From positions 33,790,001-33,854,000 of the forward strand of contig OX485806.1 of NCBI GenBank assembly GCA_950295325.1: a stretch of 64,000 nt of DNA, read 5' to 3'. Within the stretch, counting starts at the first letter, position 1; every line of letters begins with the position of its first letter. A program made the translations under genes and the position numbers. The notes beneath the pieces are model-generated. The model saw nothing but the letters and a program-made list of their open reading frames with translations, had not been told where the DNA came from and did no database searches. The DNA comes from Polytrichum commune. Lineage: Eukaryota > Streptophyta > Polytrichopsida > Polytrichales > Polytrichaceae. Of this stretch, positions 25,501 to 39,100 are shown in pieces.

Positions 25501-27395
25501 CAAAAGATGTTATCAATGGATATGTATATATAGGAAAAATATCATAATTTTTAAAATTATTTATGGCATATAATATAGGGGTAGCAAACTTTGTTCGCAC
25601 GTGGTTTTCAACTTGACAATGGAGTGACCTCCCCGTGTTTTGGTCCCATGAAGTTGATGGCAAGGGTTGTCTTATAATAGAATCTAATCCGACGTAACTT
25701 ACACTCCCACAAAATAATAAATAACATAAAAAATAAAAATATCGGTGCTTTTTACTTACACCGACATGACACACTCCCGTACAATAATAAATAATAAGTA
25801 AAATAAAAAGAACATCGGTGTTTTTTGTTTGCACCGGCGTGACTCTCTCACACACACATTAGTATGGTAGGATTTTAAGGAAGCAAGTATAAATGAAGAG
25901 CCACTTTGCCAACATGCTATTAAGGCTAGGACCTTTTAGTGAAGGCGTTCACTATTGGATGTTCAAGATAAGATTTAGGTGGAATTGGGTGCAAGTTTAG
26001 TATGGAATTAAACCTTGCATAATGTGTATGCGTTGATTTGCTCATAGAAGTGGTTGAGATAAAGCTGAAACATAATTTCATAGAAAAATGTCTAATAATT
26101 CCCAATACATAGGATACGTATCTACCAAAGAAGAAATAAATAGCATATTAACTAGTAACTTAAAAGGATGTGAAAAGGATATAGTTATGATGGTATATTT
26201 GTGTTGTATGTAACTTAAACTAAAGTGAAGTTGTATTTGTAGATGTGCCTAGTTTCACTCAACTATAACATGACATACTAGCAGTAGGGTGTTGCATCGT
26301 GGGGCTGGGAATTTTGTGAGAATGTAACCCTTTTTAAAAAAAAATTTGGGCCACTCTTACAAAATGAACTATTTTCAACTTGTGTATTGTTCGCTCTGCA
26401 AGAGTGAACTAGCATTTGGTGTCGGCAACATGATTTTGAAATACCTACTTTTTTCTTGGAATAAATCATAAAACTTGTATGCTTGTTGGGGCCCTATCAA
26501 GATGGTGGCATCAGTTGGCCGGGTTAGCATCAACACTGAACATGGACGGGCTAGGATTCTTTGCATGATTGTTGAGTTCATGTTGAGGTTACAATCTTGG
26601 CCCATGCCTATGCCTCCCCCTTTGGAAAGGGTGCGGAGGGGGTAGACTTAGGATGTTATGAAGTTGCTCAAATCACTTGATATGATTATTAGTGCAAATA
26701 GTATAAATAATCTTAGTCAAAATTTTGTAATTATACCTGCCATAAGAATACCACCTCGCATGAGATCAAGTTCATAAATAGGAGAGCCCTTTATGAACCA
26801 AACGTCCTCAAAGATGCCCACGAGACCCCATTGCTCCTCATTTGGTACACACGGGTGGAGAATGACGATTGGCAAAGAAGGAGCTAATGGATCACGCAAG
26901 CCTCGAATGAAGTAGAAGAGATGGCGAGGCCACTCGCCTTGTGAGCATATCAATATGTGTCGTTCCTTTAACTCTACGATCGACAATATCCTCTTCCTCA
27001 AATCCTCCCTAATCATGTCTGCATGCCAATCTAATATGGCAGGATGGGGTGGTCGGCGCTTCAACAAAGGTGGCCACATGAGAAGTGCTTCTGTTGCCTT
27101 TTGAAGCGATTGCTTCATTGGGTGACGCAAGTTGTCACTCCCACTTGGTAAATGTATACTGCGAGGAGAACCTGTAATGTTGTGTTACTTACACATTCCC
27201 AATCATTATAAATGCAATCTTATGTTTGACATTCAAACCAATGCCATCAAATACTAGACCTATCTCATTCTCAATAAACAAAACTGGACAAATGACAACA
27301 ATTTGTCCTCTCCACATAAGCCATTAAACTCACCATCATTTTATTCCTTAATACAAGTCCACTTATCAAGTCATCCTATATGGCCACAAGCAAAT

Positions 27396-27436
<41 letters not shown>

Positions 27437-30400
27437 TGAATTCAAATGGTGCAAGGTGGAGATGAACCTTGACCACTCAAGCTATTGGATTGGTAGTACC
27501 CACTTATACAAGTTTTATTGGTGGATCCCCCCCCCCATACAATTATTACAAGTTAATCTCTTCCCCCCATTTTTTTCTCTTTCAAAATATACAACCAAAT
27601 TTTGAGTAAATCCGAACTTATGCATGAATTTTGACATAACAAAATTGTATACGTGCATTTCTATGAATAGTGGCCCATTATGATAGAATGGTAGATTTTT
27701 GTCTTAGATGTACATTGCACCTACTGTTGTAGACACATTTTGGTTTCTTACACATTGTGTTAATTGTAAAAAATGTGTGAGTAACACAAATCTAGAGTGA
27801 CTGTTGAACCATGTTGTTTCTCAAAACATGTATACTTAAAGATACTCCAATATGCATGATTTGGACATAATTTTTTTTTGTCAGTGTATACTTAAATCTT
27901 GGTTATTTGTTTTTGACTGAATTTTTATGGGTAGCAATTGCACACCGATACTACCTGGGCTCACGTCAACATAAACCCCATAGTGTTTGTTCAACCACCC
28001 TGGAAACGCCTCCAAATCAACTGACCCGTGGCGACTCTTAAGCATGTTCGCCTCCTCATTTGCCACCAAGTTCCTGTTGATTGTCGATCGGAGTTGGGTC
28101 TCGAGGTTGAACCCCATCTTCGTGCTCGTTGTATCTTCACGTGTCTCATCGTCATCTTGTATTGTGGGATCAAGAACAATCGAATCCCGGTTCGTATTTA
28201 GGGTTGTCACGGTGCCGGTGCGCTTCCACCGGTTGATCACACTCTCCACCTCCGTGCTCACTTGGTAATGGGAGTATTGGGCTTTCAAAGCCTTGCCTCT
28301 TAAAAAGGACGAGCAAAGTTGTGAAGTAGCATTCTTGTTTCCATACTTGGATATGGCAAATGCAACATGGATGTCCCTTGAGATCACTAGCCCAATATCG
28401 TCGGGATGGATAATATGACCTTTTGGGTGAAGCAACACCTATAAAATAGCATGACAACATTTCCACATGCACCACATCAACCAAAAACCCTTCCTAATTG
28501 CTTAATATTCACCCATGTATATAATCGCTTACTCATCGTTTACATCCTTGACTTGATGCATTTATCCTTAAGTTTACATCATGTGTGTAGTTCATCCTAA
28601 TCTTCTTATTCATTCACTACCCCAATTAGTCAACCACGTCTAACTTCTAGAGGCTCTAGCCTTTTTCTTTGTTTCATCATAACAACATAACATGCATTTT
28701 TTTCACTTGCTATAAAATGAAGGATGCAGAGTATAAAATTAGAGTTTTGTGAAGTTGAGTTGTTGATATTAGAATCATAATTATGGCCATAGGGTTGGTG
28801 TTAAGGTATATAACTTGGTGAACTCCATATACGTGTTTCAAGTATGAATTTGACTTTATTTGTTACGAACACAAATCCACACAGCTTTGGGTTGAAATCT
28901 TTTATGTGTGATGGACACATATCGTATTAGGATGTGTCAAAGATATGAGAGTCAAACTATTCATGAATGATATGGAAAAATGGAATAAAAAAACAATACT
29001 ATATCAAAGCATTTATATGGCAAACATGAAGTTGAGAAACATATAAAAATCAAGTTGCATACAAACTCGATTCAATGTGATTTTATTTTTTTATGTATAT
29101 ATATATATATACATTCAATCAATTTTGGGAGAACATAACGTCCAAGCATTCTTCAATTGCATGAATGCCTTTCATACCCTATATATATTGCAAATAGATT
29201 TTTCAACACATTTGGGAGAAGGATGACTGCTTGTGAATTTTTTATTGTTCCCATTTCTACTTAGAAGTGGTTGTATATGCCATCTATCTCCTCACACAAA
29301 TTTGAACCAAATTAACTGCATTTCTGTTCCCATCCACCCTCACCCTAGGGGGTGGAGTCTTCATACAACGTACGAACTAATGTGAGTGTAAGAAGGGGTG
29401 CTATTTGAGGCATTAGTGTACACAATGTGTTAGTTTAATCAAATTCAGGTTTTTATCCATTGTTGTCATAGGGTAATAGTCCTTAATGACTACCTTGTTC
29501 ATTATTGTTAGCAAATGTTGCATTTGGGTTTTAGGTTTCATAAACTAGAGGCTCTTGGAGCGCTCATGAGCTCCCTTGAGTTTCGCTCTTTAATTTGTGG
29601 CTACGTTATTATGCTTTTGTCTTTGTTTGTTTGATGCAATCGTTGAGTTACATGCTACGGATGAAAAAAACTCTCAATGACTTTCTCATTGGGAAGTGAA
29701 AGTGGATTCTATAAGCAATAAAACCCCATTAAATTCATGATTATTATTTTGTACATGCAGTGAAGGTAATTTTCAAATGAATTTGAAACATCTCAATATA
29801 AATTGATGAGCCCATTTTCTAGCATGATGTTAGTATGTATATATCTTTTTTCTTTTTCTTCGTAAACTTCCTGTATACATGGAGTTTAAATTCATAGTGA
29901 CCCATGCATGTCATAAGATATCCAATGAAGAGTCCACCCCCCAAGACCCTCACAAAAAGAAATCTCATTTAAATCCCCCAAAAAACTATAACTCTAGAGC
30001 TTCTAAATATTAACCAATTCTTTATTTCATAACAAACAATGAGTCAAAATTATGAAATGCAACTAGTAAGAGTATTTTAAGTCAATAAAACTTGATTCAT
30101 GTTGACTTGCGTGTGTTGACGTCACTAACCTTGTTGACCATGCGGTTCTTCTTTTTGTGCAAAATCGAGACGTCCAAAGCAAACAACACTGTGTTGTAGT
30201 TTGCATAAATGAACCCTGCAACCTGATATTTGAAATCATATAAAGAAAATTTTGAAGATCTAATATGTGAATATATATATATATATTCGTGTTAATTAAT
30301 CTAACAAATATCAACAACAATTGGACTACCTAGTTGATGACGCTTGTATCAGAGTAATTATTCTCAAAATCTAGACTTTTTGGTTGTTTCAATTCTATGG

Positions 30401-30794
30401 GCAGACATGTTCACACACTCTCGGTATACCTAAATCTTCTAGAAGACATGTCTCGTTCATCTTCAGTGTATTGTACACTGGAATGTTAAGATACCAAACA
30501 TAGTTGAAAATTCACAAATATCTATCTTTTGATGTTAAATCATGATACTAAACGATAAGTAATGAAATTCAATTGAAACAACCACTGTAATTATTATCAT
30601 AATTAGTTCTTCATATTTTATTGTAGAATACTATCATACAATCATTCTATTGGAAGATCTTATGATAGAATTCAACATGTTGTAATCCTAAACTTAAACC
30701 TATTCCAGTTTTACTTAATTATTAGTTCACACGTAAATTTGAACATTGTGAAAATACTTCTTTAGGGGAAAGACCGATTAGGTTTAGTGGATGG

Positions 30795-30828
<34 letters not shown>

Positions 30829-33800
30829 GGTTTCACCTCTTCAAACAATTCATTGTGGAAGTATGTTGGAAATATCACGGGATAGACTTCATTGACGTAG
30901 CTTTGGTAATAGTCCGACAAAAAGTGATCGTCCGAGATATTCACGAGCTTAATATCCGAAGTGAACAAATTGCTTATGAATGGGTAAAGGCCTTTGATGA
31001 AGCAACTGCTCCAAGGAGGACCATTCATATCATTCAATGCCCCGCCGTCGTGCTTCAATCATTCATGTGCATGTAAGTTCGATGGTTTAATTGTGACAAA
31101 ATTAACCCCTAAATGGCTAATTAAATTATGGTAACTACACTTACGATTGGGAGAGAGAGAATTCTTGTATACGAGCGTACATTTCATCCATCCAACATTA
31201 AACCTAGATCTCTTATAGGTTTGTTGCCAGTTCATCTTTAATGATCTTGAGTAAACTAATCCTAGGTCTGTAAAACTAATTTCGGTGTCAAGTTAACCAA
31301 ACGAAGCAATCTTCCGAGTTGCATACTATTTTAGGGATTTTATGTTGGATGAATGATAAGTACTCTCTCTCTCTCTCTCTCTCTAAACTTTGTTTTTACC
31401 ATGCCTTAGATAAATTACACAAAAGGTAAAATATAACCCCAAAGGACTAATTACTTTAGGGTTAGGTAAGTTATACCTAACAAATATCCACCCTAGATCC
31501 GATACTATGCACCTATGGACAAGGGTAGTTACCTAATCAAATATAAAGTGAAAGGAAACAAGGGAACATCCTTTCAAAGGCTAAGCTGCATGAGCAATTT
31601 ACCCTTGGTAACTTCTGGGATTAGAGTAAAAGTGTGCAGAAGTGTGGAAGGCGAGGCTAAGTACCTCATTCTTCGATCACACAAAATGGTTAAAGAACAT
31701 GTAGAATACTCAAGGATAGTTTGAGTATGTACTGATACAAAATGTATGATTTTGCCTTGTATGATTGTGTGACATAGATAACAATTGGGTTCTATTGTTA
31801 TTCACCTCGTGTACGTTACTAAACCTCTACTTAGATTTGATTAGTGGAGTGGGCACAGGTGAGGGAGACCCTTCACAACCTTGATGGCATCACTAGGTTT
31901 TGTATTTTCATCTTATTACAAAAGTAATGTGTGGACAATGTTTAGGTATTATGTAATGATAAAGAATGCATAGCATGGGATGATATGAGAGGAAACCTTT
32001 GGAGTATATGTTAGACTTAGTCTTTATACCTTCTTTTGAAATTTGACTATGAAAGCCTTGGATATGAAATATCAACATCTAGTAAAACCTTCTAAAGACA
32101 TGTGAATGCTCAAAGGTTGTTTTCTTTAACTTATTAGACAATACTCCAAGATGAAATACTGTAGCTCTCTAGCAGCTTGGGCAAAAAATAATTAATTTTA
32201 AAGGTGCCTAAATTTATGGGAAATTAATTCATTGAGTGTCCAAAAAAAAAAGAATTACCATTCAAAGAGTGCCTAAAATCATAATAATGCAAGTGACATA
32301 GTCTCTCACAAAGACCACTCCGTATAACTCTCACACAAAGCAAAACCCTGACATACAAGTAAAAGACAAACTTCAGGGTAAGGAATGTTGGTTAAGGGAA
32401 CTGTTTAGGTTAATCATAGCCGCCATAGATGAAATTAGGAAAACCAATCATGATTTATAAGAATGACTTGGATGAATCTCTAACTTATCGAGAAGAAGTC
32501 TATGGACGATGAAAGCAGCTTCTGGCTTCTGGTGAGGCCACGTTGCCTGTGCTTTCTCGACCGTCGGGTTTGACCGATGTAACCCTCCTCCTCGGGGGGG
32601 GGGGGGGGGCACTGGCGAAAAACGTAGGAACTACGTGCGATAAAATATAGGGTCTTGTATAAAAATTTGGCGTAAAATTTGTAAAATTATTAGATGTAGT
32701 ATAGGGTGCTCTGGGATTGTGAAACATGATTATATGTAATATAGCATTTGACAAAACATGATTAAATTACCTAAGTGGTACATATAAAATAGCATGGAGA
32801 AAAAGCGATAGTTTCAAAAATTAAATACTTTGCCACCAAAATATAAAACCGGCCCCACTTTAGACCTTTCGGAAATTGCATAAATGAAAAAAAAAATGCC
32901 GGCTAATTGCCTAAATACATTAGGAAATGGGGGCTATCAACCGATAAATTTTGCACTCTCTAGGCCCACTCTTGGGTAAAAATTGAAAAATCCGAGCTAC
33001 CTCCAGAAAGCTCGGCAATTAGCCGTTTCCTCTACAGAACTCCCCGGACTTTGCTCCCGCCCTCTCTCGCCCCCGCCTCCGTCAACCCTAGTTGGCAGAC
33101 CTCAACTTGGTGCAAGAGTGGCACTCTGCTTCTCCGAGGCCCTGGAACAATTGGAGGATTCGGCTTCCAAACAATCGAAAACAATCAAGCAATCACCACC
33201 CGAAGCCTGGACATATAAGTAATATAGGGTACCATAAAATCAACCATCCAAGAATTTATAATTACCAATAGGGTGCAAATAATCACAACAATTTACCATT
33301 ATTTCAAAAATTAGCATCCCTTATAATCCTTTCTCATAGGTAAATAGCCCCCATTTTAATAGGTCATTATCGCAGGTGTATGCAAAATATACAAGGGAGT
33401 GCCCCCCCCGAGCCCTCCTCCCTTGATCTCCTCCGTCCACAGCTTCACCCTTAAGGCTCCAAGAGGCCCATTTAATAGAATTTCATTTCACAACACCTAC
33501 CAAGGGGGAACTTAGCAAAAGCTTGCCCCTATAGATTTGTTGCTAATTTATCTCACTTAAGACTCACTAAACTAATTTTGGTTTTAGTTTTTTAATATGC
33601 TCCGTTTTAGAATATTATATTTTGGGTTGCCTAACTTACTTTCACACTATAATTAATTATTAGGCAGAAAAGTGCCCAAGCTGCTAGAGAGCTACAGTAG
33701 TTGCAAGGATGTGATGATAGATATGCATTGATGTAGCCTTGAGGGATGGTCCCACCCACCCTCCCGAGTTTTGCAAAGGAACATGGATATGTAGAAGAAT

Positions 33801-36164
33801 GGTTTGGCCTCTAACTAAGAGGATGTATTCTGAAAGGTTTGTGCTTGAAAATAAGCCTAGATTTATTTGATTTAGTTATGGTTACTGGAAGTGCATATTT
33901 GTTGATTTCTTCATTGGTCCTCCCAATTGTGTTCACTATTGAGTGTAGAGTAGTTATTAATAACATGAGTTTTGTTGTGTAAATCTGATAGGTAGAAGTT
34001 GGAGAACATGAAAAAGAAACCAAATAAGACCCATGTTTCTTATTTCAAGTGAGTAGGTTACATCATAGGATTTTGTACCACCCATATTATGACATCTAGT
34101 AGAAATCTATCTCTTATAGGTTTATGGTTGATTTATCCAAATTGAATCTCACTACAAGACTATTGAGAGACTAATTTAAAGTCCTTGGTGCTAATTCAAG
34201 GGGTCAAATTTTCTCTTTAAAAAATAAAATGTGAACTAGGGTTGGACTATAAAGGGTTTTAACGTTAGCATCTTCAACTTACTTGAGTGGCACGAATCCT
34301 TGGTGAGTGTTATACCAACCGGGTACACCCCTATTGATACCTATGTTGAACCTAGATATGTGCTCAGTATTGATTGGTTTGATTTGGGCAAACAAAGAAA
34401 AGAAAACCAATGTTGGGCAATCCGAAGTGGAATTTGAGCTCGTTCGCCCTACCTTGCTCATGAGTCCCCTTGGTGCAGAGAATTTGGACAAAAGTTAGTG
34501 CATTGGGTGCAATGAATTCTAAGCCCATATACATGACCAAGAGTGAAACTATCACTCTTGATAGAATCTATGTGCAAATTAAGTCTACTTGATCATATTT
34601 GTTTGATATAATCAAAGTATATCTTGCTCTTGAGTAGGTGCACTTGCTTGTTGTGAGGTTTGTATTTTTCTAATGTTTCTAAGATATTGAAATTTCATAA
34701 CATTACTTAGTCTCTCACTTCTGTTCTCTTTCTAAAAGGGTAGTGGAAAGTGAGAGGTTGTCAATGTTCACACATTCATGGGTAATATTCTTAGCATGTT
34801 GGTTTCAAGGATTGGGGTGACCTGGAAAAGTAGGTTTCGGCTATCACATGGGCCCGAGTGCAAGTGGATTCCAAGCATGCACAATATTGTTTAGTGAATT
34901 TAAAATAAAATACATGTATATTTACTAGCAAGTCTAAGTTTGGGGTTGGCTATATTTTGGTTTAGGGTCATGTTGGGAACAATATCCAGGCTGAGTATTG
35001 TTCATTATGTCTAGAAAATTCCTGCTCTCATGGTGCAACGGTCTACAACTAAGTATTGTTATGGTTAAATAACTTTTTTTTTGGATACACATGAAAAACA
35101 TGTTAATCACAATTAAGAAGAGAAACCACTTCGCATGCCAAAAGCAATAATCCCATAATCTACCTTTGCATGCCAAAAGCTCCCAATTCTATTAGTGACC
35201 CCTATTTCAACACCTACCTTTCTCTCAAAGTGGGCAACTACATATTTCAACATGAATAGTTATTGTATTGTTTAAGAACTAAAAACGCAACTCATTGGTT
35301 GAGGGGGACAAAATGCCAATGATTAACATTGTCCACTTTGTCGGGAACTATGTAACTCGGAATAGTCAAATAAGATTCGTGACCTTCGACATTTCTATAG
35401 AATATAATTATGTTTTGATTCATGTGGTCCCAATGTCATTGTGCTCATAATATAATTGCTAAATTAATTAAAACATTTGATAATTTGTATGGGTCAGAGA
35501 AGGGACCGTAGTGCTCAAAGCATCTTTGCAATAGGTCTTTCTACCTTAGCCTAAGGCAAAGACTCCAACCCAACCAACCATAACTACCAAAATACCAACC
35601 AATGAACCCAAGGTTCTTCCCTTGTATCTCCACTTAATCATCATAAACTCCATGCTAAATAATAATAATAATAATAATAATAAATCCCCAACCTTGGTCA
35701 AAGATTAAAGGCCTTCAGGTATGAAGTAGATGTGCCTAAGTTGGTCACTTGTGGTTAGGTGTGGCTCCAAAGAACAGATACCAAAAAGACATGAAATTGG
35801 ACTACCAATAACCATTCCAGGCTCGATACTCAAAATCGAGTTGAGGGGACCTATATGACCATACTAGGTATACTCACGAGACTATTCACTACTTCGATAA
35901 TGAATAGGATATTTGTACAAGCTCCAAAAATGACAAGGAACGTGACCATGGCCTCAACTTAGATTTTCTAACCATCTCGTACCAATTGCATGCTTCATAT
36001 CCTAGGGGAAGTGGACTAGTCGAAGAAAAAGTAACCATTTAAGACCCTTCTACCTCCCTTTCTAACTACGTTCTCACAAGCAAGTATTGAAGGTCATCAA
36101 AACAATATTTCCTTTATTGAAAGAACGGCATTTGAGCACAAAAGAACATCAAAAACATTAAAAT

Positions 36165-36197
<33 letters not shown>

Positions 36198-39100
36198 CAA
36201 GTCTTTTTACCTTCGCGCAAGCAATTTGTAGTGGATTTTCAAGGGACATATGATCTCGATGCCCCCGGATTGGGTCTCATCCCACACCGCGCTCGTTTGG
36301 GTGGTTGGCTCCAACACTTCGACGATGATGCGCACGCGGTTCCCACACACCCGATGCACCGCGAGGGCTCTCACGACTTGCACCGCATCCTCCGCCTTTG
36401 GGTCCTATCATTTGTATCTACAAGAAAACACTCGTTTCAAAGAAGAAGAACTTCTTCAACTAGTGCTTATAGATGTTTTTTATAACCTCAACATGGTGCA
36501 ACCATGATCATAAGGTCCAACAATAAACTAAGGGGGTTGTTAAATAGACCACACACTAGTTGAAACGACCACAAACATGCGTCATGCGACAGTTCACACA
36601 GCCTGTCAAAAATTCGAACAAATATAATAGTTGTAAGCTAAAATGTAAAGAAAGAGGAAGCGAAGGTGATACCTGGCTCCTCTTCACGTGTATGGTGAGA
36701 GGTGGTCAAATTTTAATAGGTCATGTTATTGCACGACGCATCTCTGTGATTGCTTTAACAAACTACGTGATCAATTTAACAATCCCCTAAAATCAAAACT
36801 AAAATTGATTGGTTCGCACTTGTGTAGAGAGAGAAATAAAACCCTCTTTATCTTTGCATTGAAAAATGTGTTTATTTTTTTATTTTTTTTTATGTCATAT
36901 GCATGAGTGGTGTTGGGATTAGCACAAACATTGGTGTCTTTATTGGCAAGTAGGAAAATGGCCGATGCCTTAGACGCACAAATTCGTTCAAGGTCATCTT
37001 GGTACACGGGTGAGCCCTCGATGAACTCCACGAGCCCCTTGTACAAGGTCAGTAGTTTCTTCAGCTCAAATCTACAAAAATAAAAATAAAAATGTATAGG
37101 TCATTTGGTCAAGTTCCTCATAAAATTCTTGGTCAAAACTAGGTCTATATGTAGCATTCACTCGTGCAAACACTTGGAACTCGTGAATTGGAAATCTAGT
37201 GAACTTGAGCACAATTTGTTGGACTTTTGCCATTTATCTTGAATCGCAAGTGACCAACATTCATGTTGAGCCGATATTAGATACATATCTTTCAAGGATT
37301 AATACACGGAAAAGGAGGGGGGACTCCCAAGCTAAATTTTAAGAGGTCATGTGCAAGAATGGGGGTGTTTTCATTGGGGTTATAAGGTAATGAGCATATT
37401 CATGGGATATTACCAAAATAATATTATCAAATTGACAAACTGAAGTTTTGAGATCTTGGTTTTTTTTAATTATTTTAAAATTCTTATTTTGAGACCTTTT
37501 TTTTTATTGCATCACATTTTCTAGTGGAATGCAGGTTAACCCCCCTTGGTTTGATATCTTATCCTTGCAAACTCAACATTCAGCATATGAATTATTTGAC
37601 ATAAATTCAACCTTTTAGGTCTTGCAATTATAATATATAGGATCAAAAGAGTAAAATTGCATCCGTATGCTTGCCAAGAACGTAAGTATGTATGATTGTT
37701 GTGATCGTATATGATGGAATTGGTGTGAAATCAACATAAAATCAACTTTTGATATATGAATATAAAGGATTGTGATGTACACAAGTTTGATTGACATACG
37801 AGGGTTGAAACGGTGCCATAATGTTGACACGTAAGGGGTATGCAAAGCTATCTGCACATGTATATTCAAACATTCCAATGATACTCAAATTTATAACATA
37901 CTAACAACATGTATCACCGTGACAATATGAAGATAGTGTTGCCAATGCCTAGAGCCCCTTACAATACAAAACATATGAGAGCTGGGCAATTGTGTTGGGT
38001 CATTGGAAAGTCTGTAAATCTACCATAGTGGTAGATTTGCATGCTTCGTTCACTGACACAAGATGCTTAGGCCCATATGTTGGTAGTGTTACCACCACTG
38101 TTTTAGAAGCCTCCAACACATGATAATACTAACAAAACTCAACTTAAAATCACCTTCAAGTCCCATTATGGAATTGCACATATGACAACTATGTCATTGA
38201 CAATTATGACATTGTTGTTATTTATTTTAATAACATTATTTTGATGTGTCGATACATATACTATATGAAAGCAACAAACATCTAGTCTAAAGGCCTAGGA
38301 GGGTAAGTCCCTTATAGAGATATGAACCATGTGCAATAAAAGGGTATTTTCAAGGGGCTATAGAGTAATGTGCACATTTTATGAATATGACTATTATTCT
38401 TTACACACAATTGATATATAAGGAAAATTCTGGACCCTATATCAACATTAATGTTAGAAAACTTCCTCTTCTGAATTTCATTCCACCCTATTTTATTTAA
38501 TCTTATCTGTACATGTGTAATGTTTAATATCTTACAAAGAGTGACCTCCCTAGATCCAAAAGTCATCAAAAAGACCAGACTTGTATATCTTTTTTTTTAG
38601 CACAAATTGAAAATTCAATTGCAAGAGTGGAACCAAAAATTCAACCACCTCAGGAGAACCAACGCAAACCAAGGGGAACTCTGGACAAGTATACCTTCAC
38701 AATGTGTGGGACTATAAAACTCTGCAAGACATTGTTGAATAGCCTGATATGTGATACTTCCACTCAATATAATATATCTTGAGTCGATTATTTTCCTTGA
38801 TGAAAATGAGCCTCCGTAAGGTCTGCTTCATCTCAATCATAATTTCATCGTTTATAACCATGAACAACATCACAATGATCAAGTCAACATTATAAGGATC
38901 GAATCGACTTTCAAGTATAATTAGGTTTTTTGGGTTGGTTTGTTGGATAGTCGGATTAAATGATACTACAAGTTTTTTGTTTTTTGCATACTTGATTGTT
39001 TGTCTTCTTTTGATTTATAGGCGAAGAATTAGGTTATATGTATAGAAATTCAATATGAAGTATGGTTGACGTCATTGTTACAAACAAAAGCCCACGCACC

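Larger units (their letters stand above)
31006..36210. other. Longest channel intron (intron 12, 5.2 kb)
   Basis: No exon was recognised inside and the flanking phases already match. The intron holds a G homopolymer at about 32,596-32,610, a GC-rich patch near 33,000-33,130, a SINE fragment at 34,398-34,484, a (TAA)n run at about 35,658-35,683, repeats H and G, and a (TA)n(CA)n run at 36,165-36,197. The open frame 32,983-33,222 is proline and serine rich and unrecognised. Confidence 0.5.

Noticed and set aside
30762-31058. 98-codon ORF ending in a tyrosine run
   Set aside because: The coding part up to 30,837 is channel exon 13; the tyrosines come from reading through the splice site into a (GTA)n microsatellite.
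36231-36507. Plus-strand ORFs at channel exon 12
   Set aside because: They are antisense shadows of the RCK1 exon 36,404-36,211.
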